Of a stretch of DNA of 6,152 nucleotides, positions 1 to 5,996 are shown piece after piece; within the stretch, counting starts at the first letter, position 1, and each line of letters starts with the position of its first letter. This stretch comes from Vulcanimicrobiota bacterium (lineage in GTDB: Bacteria; Vulcanimicrobiota; Vulcanimicrobiia; Vulcanimicrobiales; Vulcanimicrobiaceae), in the NCBI GenBank assembly GCA_003167055.1, contig PMUE01000158.1, positions 4,934-11,085 on the forward strand. Reading direction: 5' to 3'. A program made the translations under genes and the position numbers. Below the pieces are notes generated by a model. That model did not search any database, had not been told where the DNA came from, and saw only the letters and a list, made by a program, of their open reading frames with translations.

Positions 1-1
1 C

Positions 2-793
2 GGCGCCGGCAAGACGACGACCTTTAAATGTATGCTGGATCTTGCGCGCGCAACGTCGGGCAGCGTGCTCTACGACGGCCTGCCGTTGGTGCCGGAGACC
101 CTCGAACGGATCGCCTACGTACCCGAGCGCAGCGTGCTCTACGATTGGATGACGGTCGCCGAGCATATCGAAATGCAGCGCCGCGCCTACCGGAAGTTTA
201 ACCTCAAGCGCGCACACGAATTGCTCGCGCAATTCGGCATCGACCTTCGCAAAAAGGCGCGCGCGCTCTCGAAGGGGATGCGTACCGCCACGATGGTCGC
301 GCTCGCGATCGCTCGTGAAACCGACATCTTAATTCTCGACGAGCCGACCAGCGGTTTGGATCCGATCAATCAGCGCCACGTGCTCAATCTGATCATCAAT
401 GAATCGGCGCGCGGCGCGACCGTGATCTTCTCGTCGCACCAGATCGGACAGGTCGAACGTGCCGCCGAGCGGATCGCCGTGATCGATCGCGGCCGGCTTG
501 CGCTCGAGGGCGACGTCGACGATCTCAAAGCCGATCGCAAGATCGTCGAGGCCATTCTTCCGAGCGAGAATTTCGCGCTCAACGGGATCGCCGGCGATCC
601 GCACATCTCGCGCTTGGATCGCAACGGCCGCGTCGTGCGCGCGCTGACGTCGTCCGACGCCGCCGAGGTGCTCGCGAGGTTCGAAGCCTTGGGCGCATCC
701 GGCTTACGCATCGTCGATCTCAATCTCGAAGACATCTTCTTGTACGCGGTTTCGCCCAGCGACGCGACCGCCGACGTGGTGGAGGGACAGTAA
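2..793 (+). CDS. ABC transporter ATP-binding protein (5' end cut by window)
   Basis: This is the nucleotide-binding subunit of an ABC-2 type transporter, which hydrolyses ATP on the cytoplasmic side to drive the permease encoded next. The window opens inside the Walker A loop, reading GAGKTT from base 2, so roughly the first 35-40 residues are missing and the true start is upstream. The ATG at 32 is internal. Visible motifs are a Q-loop region reading YVPE (E replaces the usual Q, common in this branch), a signature LSKGM at bases 266-280 in place of LSGGQ, Walker B ILILDE with the aspartate codon at 338-340, a D-loop SGLD, and the switch histidine in SSHQ at 437-439. The C-terminal region ends with NLEDIFL, a typical accessory-domain ending of the BcrA/YhaQ-like group. 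All catalytic residues in view are present, so it should be active. The substrate cannot be read from the sequence. The permease start follows after 3 bp. Confidence 0.95.
   Translation, partial: GAGKTTTFKCMLDLARATSGSVLYDGLPLVPETLERIAYVPERSVLYDWMTVAEHIEMQRRAYRKFNLKRAHELLAQFGIDLRKKARALSKGMRTATMVALAIARETDILILDEPTSGLDPINQRHVLNLIINESARGATVIFSSHQIGQVERAAERIAVIDRGRLALEGDVDDLKADRKIVEAILPSENFALNGIAGDPHISRLDRNGRVVRALTSSDAAEVLARFEALGASGLRIVDLNLEDIFLYAVSPSDATADVVEGQ
781..786 (+). promoter_or_regulatory. Ribosome binding site of the ABC permease
   Basis: GGAGGG lies 10 bases before the ATG at 797, inside the last codons of the ATPase gene. It supports this start and suggests coupled translation of ATPase and permease. 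Confidence 0.7.
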
Positions 794-796
794 CTC

Positions 797-1813
797 ATGA
801 ATTACGTCGAATGGCTGCGCGTTCGCAACGCGCTCCGTGTCACGGCGATTTGTCTCGGCGTCTCGATCGTGATTTGCTTTATCGTGAGAATTGCCATCGC
901 CGCGCAGTTTGGCGGCGATCACAGCAGCATTGTGAATCGCCTGGGTGGCGAGAAGGACACGGTGACCACGCACTCGGTGGTCGACGGATACAATCGCACC
1001 ACCCTGACCAATGCGCGCGAACATACGACGGTCGTCATCGAAGACCAAGCCGATGGTTCGAAGATCGTGCAAATAACCGAGCCGGGCCATTCGGGCTCCG
1101 GGCATCCAGAACACGTTGGTCTCGGCCCCATGAGCGTGTCGACGAGCACAAGTGGCGGCGTAGAGAAGACAACGATCGAGACCAATCGTCCGGTCCCGTT
1201 CGCCATCTACCTCGGGATCGCCGCGGTCATCGCGCTGATCATTGCGACCGTGTTGGGCGCGCCGTTTGCTCGCGAGAACGACGGGCACCTCGAGTTTGCA
1301 TTCCTTAAACCGGTCTCGCGGACGAATAACGCGCTCGGCGCGATCGGCGCGGATTGCGTCGGGATCCTCGCGTCGGGAGTGATGGCAATCGTCGCGTTTG
1401 CAATCATGCAGGCGATCTTTGAAATACCGCACTTCGATTTCAGCGGCATCAACACGACCGTCATTCCGGTGGCAATCGCGCTGCCGCTCTCGTGGTACGC
1501 CCTCCTCAACGCATCGACGGCCTCGCTCAAGCGCGGCGCCGGCGCGGTCATCGGGCTGGCGTGGCCGGCCGCGCTCGTGAGCCAAACGTTGGCCCATTTT
1601 AATCTCGGCAGCTCGATGGTCGGCCAGACCTTTCATGCGATCTTTTGGGGCATCTCGCGGATCTTTCCGCTCACCTATGTTCAGTTCGAAGGCAATGACC
1701 ACGACCTGAACACGCTTGGCCCGAAGTTGATGGTGACAGCGGCGATCCTTACCGGACTCTTTCTCGTCTACGGTGCGCTTGCCGTCGTGCAGTGGCGCCG
1801 GGTGGAGGCGTAA
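797..1813 (+). CDS. ABC-2 type transporter permease with large extracytoplasmic loop
   Basis: This 338-residue integral membrane protein is the likely partner of the ATPase upstream. A first membrane segment lies at about residues 14-36. A polar loop follows at about 37-132, predicted to face outside. It is rich in Thr, Ser and His and includes a His-Gly-Pro patch at 97-110. The remaining hydrophobic segments are at about 134-155, 183-207, 220-238, 246-265 and 311-332. The stretch ENDGHLEFAFLKPVSR (160-175), just after the second segment, matches the cytoplasmic motif of ABC-2 permeases in which a Glu/Gly element precedes a PVSR turn. The start is fixed by GGAGGG ten bases upstream and by the 3 bp gap after the ATPase stop. 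ABC-2 permeases of this form usually export drugs, lipids or polymers, or act in stress and signalling. The actual substrate is unknown. Confidence 0.88.
   Translation: MNYVEWLRVRNALRVTAICLGVSIVICFIVRIAIAAQFGGDHSSIVNRLGGEKDTVTTHSVVDGYNRTTLTNAREHTTVVIEDQADGSKIVQITEPGHSGSGHPEHVGLGPMSVSTSTSGGVEKTTIETNRPVPFAIYLGIAAVIALIIATVLGAPFARENDGHLEFAFLKPVSRTNNALGAIGADCVGILASGVMAIVAFAIMQAIFEIPHFDFSGINTTVIPVAIALPLSWYALLNASTASLKRGAGAVIGLAWPAALVSQTLAHFNLGSSMVGQTFHAIFWGISRIFPLTYVQFEGNDHDLNTLGPKLMVTAAILTGLFLVYGALAVVQWRRVEA
1801..1808 (+). promoter_or_regulatory. Ribosome binding site of the 53-residue ORF
   Basis: GGTGGAGG ends seven bases before the ATG at 1816. This favours 1816 over the in-frame ATG at 1792, which lies inside the permease gene and has no comparable site. 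Confidence 0.6.
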
Positions 1814-1815
1814 TC

Positions 1816-1977
1816 ATGGAGATCTTTGGTACGAATTTCTCGATCACGCTAGGATCGTGGCAGCTGCGCTTCGGCTTCTCGGTCGACGACGTCGACGCCG
1901 CGCCGCAGGCGAAAGAACCGCCGCCGCACCGCGTGCGCATCATCTCGGATGATACCTACTCGCGCCGCGAGGCTTAA
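1816..1977 (+). CDS. Small hypothetical protein, third gene of the ABC operon
   Basis: This 53-residue protein is not one I recognise. It begins MEIFGTNFSITLG. The N-terminal half has alternating hydrophobic and polar residues (about 4-26, ending in LRFGFSV), consistent with a few beta strands. The C-terminal half is charged and Pro-rich (KEPPPHR at 33-39) and ends DDTYSRREA. I see no membrane segment, signal peptide or cysteine pair, so it is probably cytoplasmic. Support for it being a real gene is its position 2 bp after the permease stop, a strong ribosome binding site at 1801-1808, and a stop that abuts the convergent gene exactly. Against it are its shortness and the lack of a recognised family. 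It may be an accessory or regulator of the transporter, but that is inference from position only. Confidence 0.55.
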   Translation: MEIFGTNFSITLGSWQLRFGFSVDDVDAAPQAKEPPPHRVRIISDDTYSRREA

Positions 1978-3119
1978 ACGACGAAGCCGTCGGAAAACGC
2001 CGGCTTGTAGAACGTGAAGCCGTCGGCGGTGAGCGTAAAGAGGTACACGTTGGGAAATGTTGCGTCGCCGGCGTAGTTGAATGAGTAGTTCCCAACCATG
2101 ACCGAGTAGGTGCCGCCCTGCTGCAGTTGTTCGAGGACTTGAAAGCGATTGGCGGCGTTCGCGCGCTGCTGCGCTAAGATGATAAGCTGCGCGGCCGCAT
2201 AGCCGTACGCCGAGAACGCGGTCACCGCGCCGACCGCGCCGCGAAAGTCGGGCAGATACGTCACGATTGAGGGCACCTTGTCGAGCGGCGGAAGCGCCGA
2301 CGCGACGATGGCGCCGTTCAGCGCCTTGCCGAATGTTTTCGGCACGTCTTCGCTGTAGAAGCTGTCGGCGAAACCGAGATCGCCGGTGTAACCGGCCGCG
2401 CGCAGCGCTACCGCGATCGGCCCGAGTTTGTCGGGACGCCCGGCAAAGAAGATGTAGGCGGGGGCGTGCCGCCCGATGATCGCGGTCGAGTCGGCTACAT
2501 CGGCGTTCGGTTCGAGCGTGAGTAGTTCGGCATTGTGTTTGTTCGCCTTGGCCTGGGCAACGAAGGCGCGAGCGACCTCAAGACCGTAGTCGCCGTCGAC
2601 GATGACGCCGAGGACGTTCGAGGTCGAGCGCCCGCGTAGCACGGCACTCGCGAAGAGCCGCCCCTCCGTCGAATCGCTCGCCGGCAGACGATAGACGTTG
2701 TGATAGCCCTGCTGGGTGAGTTTGTCGGCGGTAACGCACGGCACAACGAGTGCGAAACCCGAATTGGCGTACTGCGAGAGCGCGGTCATGGTAACGTCGA
2801 GCGTTAGATTACCGATCATCCCGATGACCGTGGGATCGGCAGCGGCGACCAGCACATTGGAGGTTGCGATCGCGCCCGAGTTCTGATCATCGAAGTAGCG
2901 GATGCCGTATGCCTTGGTGAGCGAGGCGTTGTACTTGTTGGTCTCGTTGATTGCGGCGGTCACGCCGTTGACGACGTCGCGGCCGTAGTTTCCATAGGGT
3001 CCCGAGAGAGGAACGTTCACGCCCAGTGTGACTTGTTGCAAGATCGGCTGCTGCAGCGGCGTGACCGGCGTAATGGTCGTCGTCGCGAGGAGTCCCCCGA
3101 GAAATGTTGCGCGATCCAT
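1974..3119 (-). CDS. LivJ-type periplasmic ligand-binding protein (ABC solute-binding, type 1 fold)
   Basis: This 381-residue protein resembles the branched-chain amino-acid/amide binding proteins (Peripla_BP_6). After a short hydrophobic N-terminus (MDRATFLGGLL, no twin arginine and no lipobox cysteine) the mature fold opens with VTLGVNVPLSGPYGNYGRD at 30-48, the usual first strand and helix of the family. This is followed by GIRYFDDQNSG (72-82), VIGMIGNLTLDVT (98-110), FALVVPCVTADKL (122-134), VLGVIVDGDYGLEVA (169-183) and AYIFFAGRP (221-229). The ATG at 3119 overlaps the UbiA stop by one base (TGATG), giving tight coupling. A GGAGG on the minus strand (3139-3135) lies 15 bases upstream. 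The frame stays open far upstream across ubiA, but that part is only a shadow. The ligand is unknown, and no LivH/M/F/G partner is in the window, so it may be an orphan binding or sensing protein. The signal peptide is weak but plausible. Confidence 0.87.
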   Translation of the reverse strand: MDRATFLGGLLATTTITPVTPLQQPILQQVTLGVNVPLSGPYGNYGRDVVNGVTAAINETNKYNASLTKAYGIRYFDDQNSGAIATSNVLVAAADPTVIGMIGNLTLDVTMTALSQYANSGFALVVPCVTADKLTQQGYHNVYRLPASDSTEGRLFASAVLRGRSTSNVLGVIVDGDYGLEVARAFVAQAKANKHNAELLTLEPNADVADSTAIIGRHAPAYIFFAGRPDKLGPIAVALRAAGYTGDLGFADSFYSEDVPKTFGKALNGAIVASALPPLDKVPSIVTYLPDFRGAVGAVTAFSAYGYAAAQLIILAQQRANAANRFQVLEQLQQGGTYSVMVGNYSFNYAGDATFPNVYLFTLTADGFTFYKPAFSDGFVV

Positions 3120-3976
3120 CAATGAACGAGATAGCCTCCGAGCGTAGCGGCCAAAAAGACCACCGAGAACGCCATGTTCCCGGTAAAGATACGTTCGTTC
3201 ATCACGAAAACGTTCTCGGAGACGCCATAGAGCCGATTTTCGTACACCGTCAAAACGATTGCGGCGGCTACCCCGGTGTAGTAAAGCCAGCCTGCACCCC
3301 CGAGCACCCCGGCGAGCGCCAGCATGGCGGCCATCACCGCATGGAGCGCGATTGGAACCCAGCGGCCGGCGCGCTCGCCGAAACGAGCCGGAACGGAATT
3401 GATGTGCTGCTCGCGGTCGGTCGGCAGGTCCATTAGCGCGTAGGCGATGTCGAACCCGGCAACCCAAAGCGTTACTGCGCCAAACAGCAAGAACGCGCTC
3501 GCGCTCACCGTGCCCGTCACGCCGATATAGGCGCCGAGCGGCGCCAGACCGTCGACTGCACCGAGCACGAAGTGCACGAGCCAGGTGAAGCGTTTGCACA
3601 GCGGATAGAGCAGCACGCCGGCCGCCGCAATCGGCAGCAATTTCACGCAGAGTGGGTTCAGCTCCCAGGCCGAGATCAACAACAGTACGAGACCCAAAAC
3701 GATCGCCCAAATCATAGCGCTGGGCGCAAGCGCGCCGGTAGCCAGCGCGCGCCGCGCGGTGCGCGGATTGCGCGCATCGATCTCGCGATCGAAGTAACGG
3801 TTCGCCGCCATTGCTGCGGTGCGTGCGCCGAGCACGGCGAGCGTGATCCACAGCAATGCCCACCAGTTCGGAAGTCCGCGCGCGCCAAGGATCGCGCCGA
3901 CGTATGCAAACGGCAACGCAAAAAGGGTGTGCTCGATGCGGAGCTCGCGCAAGAACAGTTTAATCACCCTTGTCAC
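3119..3976 (-). CDS. ubiA: UbiA-family polyprenyltransferase, MqnP-like (menaquinone biosynthesis)
   Basis: This 285-residue membrane prenyltransferase transfers a polyprenyl chain onto an aromatic acid. Both metal/diphosphate motifs are present: NRYFDREID at 59-67 (N59, D63, D67) and DLPTD at 183-187 (D183, D187). About eight or nine hydrophobic helices fill the rest. The contexts ARTAAMAANRYFD and INSVPARFG resemble the futalosine-pathway enzyme MqnP, where SAAMAFNR and HSIPARFG are usual, more than E. coli UbiA. The acceptor is therefore probably a dihydroxynaphthoate rather than 4-hydroxybenzoate. This comparison is from memory. Its partner in that pathway would be the UbiD protein encoded just upstream, whose gene it overlaps by 17 bp. 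The start is a GTG at 3976 inside a short repeat. A second GTG at 3967 would shorten the protein by three residues and cannot be excluded. No ATG is available near the start. Confidence 0.9.
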   Translation of the reverse strand: MTRVIKLFLRELRIEHTLFALPFAYVGAILGARGLPNWWALLWITLAVLGARTAAMAANRYFDREIDARNPRTARRALATGALAPSAMIWAIVLGLVLLLISAWELNPLCVKLLPIAAAGVLLYPLCKRFTWLVHFVLGAVDGLAPLGAYIGVTGTVSASAFLLFGAVTLWVAGFDIAYALMDLPTDREQHINSVPARFGERAGRWVPIALHAVMAAMLALAGVLGGAGWLYYTGVAAAIVLTVYENRLYGVSENVFVMNERIFTGNMAFSVVFLAATLGGYLVH

Positions 3977-5495
3977 CCTGAGTCTCTCGAAGGGTTCTCC
4001 GAAACGCTTGCGGACCTTGGCCGGACCACGTATCCGGAGCGAGCGACTTCGCGATCGTATCGAGACCGTAGTCGCGCCAGCGTTTGCTGACGCGCTCCTT
4101 GGTCGCTTTGTCCATCACGATGTCGGGCGGCCATTCGCGCGTGTAGCCTTCGGCGGCGGTCTTGCGGGTTGCGTCGATGCCGACCTTCGTGCCGTAGGCG
4201 ATCGTGTACGAAGCGTGATCCAGATCGTCGACCGGACCCGGCATCATCACCACGTCGCGGTCGGGCGCGAGATTGTTGAGCGCAAACCACGCGACGCTGC
4301 GCACATCTTGCACGTCGATGTCCGCATCGACCACGAGCAGCACGCGCGTGAGCATCATCATGTGTCCGAGTCCCCACAGCGCGTTCATGACTTTCTTTGC
4401 GTGCCCCGGATATTGTTTACGAATCGAGACGATCGCCAGATTATGAAAGCCGCCCTCGACCGGCAGATTCATGTCCACGACTTCCGGCAACACCATCTGC
4501 AGCAGCGGCAGAAAGATGCGTTCCGTCGCCTTGCCCAGCCACGCATCCTCCATCGGCGGCTTCCCGACGACCGTCGCCGGATAGATCGGATTGCGCCGAT
4601 GGGTGACGCAGCTCACATGAAACGTCGGATACAAATCCGCCAAGCTGTACACGCCGGTGTGATCGCCGAAGGGCCCCTCGGTCCGCAGCTCCGTATTGTC
4701 GACGTAACCTTCGAGAACGAACTCCGCGCCCGCCGGGACTTTCACGTCGATCGTGCGCGCTTTGACCAGCTCGACCGGCTTGCCGCGCAGCAAGCCCGCG
4801 AACGCGAACTCGTCGAGTACCGGCGGCAACGGCGCGGTCGCGGCGTAGGTCAGCACGGGATCGCTGCCGATCGCGACGGCAACCGGAATTTTCTCGCCCC
4901 ACGCGTCGGCATGAGCGCGCCCTTGCTTGTGGCGCTGCCAGTGCATCCCGGTCTCGCGTTCATTGTACACTTGCATGCGATACATGCCGACATTTGGCCG
5001 GCCGGTGCGCGGATCGTTTGTAATGACAAGCGGCAGCGTGATGAACGGGCCGCCGTCGAGCGGCCACGTCGTGAGCACCGGCAATTTGCGCAAGTCGGGA
5101 TCGCGGACCACGACCTCTTGGCATGCGGCATCGCGCACGGTCTTGGGAATTGCATTCGCCAGCGGTGCGAAGCGTTTGAGGGCGTCGAATTTCTCGCCCC
5201 ACGACGACCCCGGCGGAGAAATATCGATCAATGCTCGCAACCGCGCGGCAACCTGATCCAACGCCGCGGCATCAAATGCCATCGCCATCCGCCGCTGCGA
5301 GCCGAACTGGTTGGTGAGGACCGGAAATGTCGAACCCTTGACGCTTTCAAAGAACAGCGCCGGACCGCCGGCTTTCACGACGCGGTCGGTAATCTCCGCG
5401 ATCTCGAGATGGGGATCAACCGTTGCGGAGACCGTGTGGACTTCGCCGGCGCGCTGCAACGCGTCGAGGAAGGCTCTGAGGGAGTCGAAGGGCAT
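3960..5495 (-). CDS. ubiD: UbiD-family prenylated-FMN decarboxylase, probably menaquinone (MqnL-like)
   Basis: This 511-residue non-oxidative decarboxylase would use prenylated FMN, which is normally supplied by a UbiX/MqnM-type flavin prenyltransferase not seen here. The cofactor and catalytic motifs are intact. NVGMYRMQV at 168-176 gives N168 and R173, and EGPFGDHTG at 273-281 gives E273 and D278, matching the Arg-Glu-Glu/Asp set of Fdc1/UbiD. The segment TGMHWQRHK (182-190) is what I recall from the SCO4490-type menaquinone subfamily, whereas E. coli UbiD has MRWLSHR. This points to decarboxylation of a prenylated naphthoate. The usual UbiD ends near KRWRDYGLD (471-479). Here about 32 extra residues follow, the last ten or so (LRETQGDKGD) read from a short repeat. 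The ATG at 5495 has a weak GAGAAAG nine bases upstream. It is the first gene of a three-gene operon. Confidence 0.93.
   Translation of the reverse strand: MPFDSLRAFLDALQRAGEVHTVSATVDPHLEIAEITDRVVKAGGPALFFESVKGSTFPVLTNQFGSQRRMAMAFDAAALDQVAARLRALIDISPPGSSWGEKFDALKRFAPLANAIPKTVRDAACQEVVVRDPDLRKLPVLTTWPLDGGPFITLPLVITNDPRTGRPNVGMYRMQVYNERETGMHWQRHKQGRAHADAWGEKIPVAVAIGSDPVLTYAATAPLPPVLDEFAFAGLLRGKPVELVKARTIDVKVPAGAEFVLEGYVDNTELRTEGPFGDHTGVYSLADLYPTFHVSCVTHRRNPIYPATVVGKPPMEDAWLGKATERIFLPLLQMVLPEVVDMNLPVEGGFHNLAIVSIRKQYPGHAKKVMNALWGLGHMMMLTRVLLVVDADIDVQDVRSVAWFALNNLAPDRDVVMMPGPVDDLDHASYTIAYGTKVGIDATRKTAAEGYTREWPPDIVMDKATKERVSKRWRDYGLDTIAKSLAPDTWSGQGPQAFRRTLRETQGDKGD
3973..3995. repeat. Short interspersed repeat copy at the ubiD/ubiA junction
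   Basis: The plus strand carries CTGAG-TCTC-TCGAAGGG (3978-3994) inside a small imperfect hairpin. Arms ACCCT (3975-3979) and AGGGT (3991-3995) pair, as do GAG (3980-3982) and CTC (3986-3988), with a two-base GA bulge. It matches in style the CCCTGAG...TCGAAGGG repeats common in GC-rich genomes. TCACCCT also occurs twice in tandem at 3964 and 3973. On the minus strand it encodes the end of UbiD and supplies the GTG start of ubiA at its edge. Confidence 0.6.
5476..5492. repeat. Second copy of the CTGAG-N4-TCGAAGGG repeat, at the ubiD start
   Basis: CTGAG-GGAG-TCGAAGGG lies in the same plus-strand orientation as the copy at 3978-3994, sharing all 13 fixed bases of 17. It sits directly behind the ubiD start codon (CAT at 5493-5495) and encodes residues PFDSLR. 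A UbiD N-terminus normally reads M-x-x-x-LR anyway, so this copy could be coincidence. Confidence 0.4.
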
Positions 5496-5549
5496 GGGGC
5501 CGGTCTTTCTCGGCGGTTCAAGCCCCCTCCCCGTCGAAAACCGCGCGGC
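5496..5549. promoter_or_regulatory. Divergent intergenic region between ubiD and the DUF5069 gene
   Basis: These 54 bases separate two start codons pointing away from each other and are the only sizeable non-coding stretch in the window. They hold an inverted repeat, GCGGTT (5513-5518) and AACCGC (5539-5544), with a 20-base spacer, which could be an operator or chance. I see no convincing -35/-10 pair on either strand, so promoters may use non-canonical elements or lie within the neighbouring coding ends. The minus strand has a GAGAAAG before ubiD. Confidence 0.4.
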
Positions 5550-5993
5550 ATGGAACCCCTCGATTTGACGCGGCAGCCGCCGCGCTCGTGCTTTGAGGAA
5601 CTCGACGGATTGATGCTGATGCCGCGCACCATCGATAAACTGCGCGGGTTCTTACCCGGCGGTAATCCCGCCGAGTACTTCATCAACGGCAAGACGCCGG
5701 GTCTTTCGCAGTACCTGCTCGATCGTCTGGGAATCGCCTTGGAGGATTTGCAAGAACTCGTTGCTCGTGCCGCCGATGAAGAAGAGATCGCGGAGTGGCT
5801 GCGCGCGCGCACCAATGTCTCGCAATATCCCGCCATCAATGCGACGCTGCAACGGATCAAGCCAAAGCACGCGCACGATCCGCAGTACTTCGCGAATCTC
5901 TATGCGCACACGCTCGCATTGCATCCGGAGCTCGAGCACATCGTCGACATCATCGATGCCGACGACCGCCGCGTTTTCGGAACGGTGTCGTAG
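5550..5993 (+). CDS. DUF5069 domain-containing protein
   Basis: This 147-residue, probably cytoplasmic protein belongs by appearance to the DUF5069 family of unknown function. The family-like opening is DLTRQPPRS (5-13), followed by LDGLMLMPRTIDKLRGFLPG (18-37). Next come GLSQYLLDRLGIALEDLQELV (51-71), an acidic stretch DEEEIAEWL (76-84), and a C-terminal DIIDADDRRVF (133-143) like the LDxxD ending of relatives. There is no signal peptide or membrane helix. The ATG at 5550 is the only reasonable start. The frame is open for more than 1.7 kb upstream, but that part runs antisense to ubiD and ubiA and contains no upstream start in the intergenic gap. No clear Shine-Dalgarno precedes it. It is divergent from ubiD, and three bases before the hydrolase gene, so it probably shares a transcript with that gene. 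Confidence 0.85.
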   Translation: MEPLDLTRQPPRSCFEELDGLMLMPRTIDKLRGFLPGGNPAEYFINGKTPGLSQYLLDRLGIALEDLQELVARAADEEEIAEWLRARTNVSQYPAINATLQRIKPKHAHDPQYFANLYAHTLALHPELEHIVDIIDADDRRVFGTVS

Positions 5994-5996
5994 CCG

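Noticed and set aside
704..1702. 332-codon minus-strand open frame across the ATPase end and the permease
   Set aside because: The composition is dominated by Arg, Asp and His, as expected for an antisense shadow. The plus-strand permease has membrane segments and a family motif.
1792..1815. Upstream ATG at 1792 for the small ORF
   Set aside because: It would overlap the permease by 22 bases, and the strong ribosome binding site at 1801-1808 lies downstream of it and fits the ATG at 1816.
3108..3119. Possible Tat signal at the start of the binding protein (DRATFLGG)
   Set aside because: There is only one arginine and no twin-arginine pair, so a Tat signal cannot be supported. A short Sec-like signal is the safer reading.
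3120..3863. Upstream extension of the binding-protein frame to give a 629-residue protein
   Set aside because: This part overlaps ubiA in another frame and reads as Arg-rich shadow. The ATG at 3119 precedes a signal-like N-terminus and the family's first strand.
3819..5549. Very long plus-strand open frame running antisense to ubiA and ubiD and in frame with the DUF5069 gene (724 codons in total)
   Set aside because: The translated antisense part is Arg/His-rich and low in family-like motifs, while the minus-strand proteins have intact catalytic motifs. Such open antisense frames are usual in GC-rich genes. Only the part from 5550 is real.
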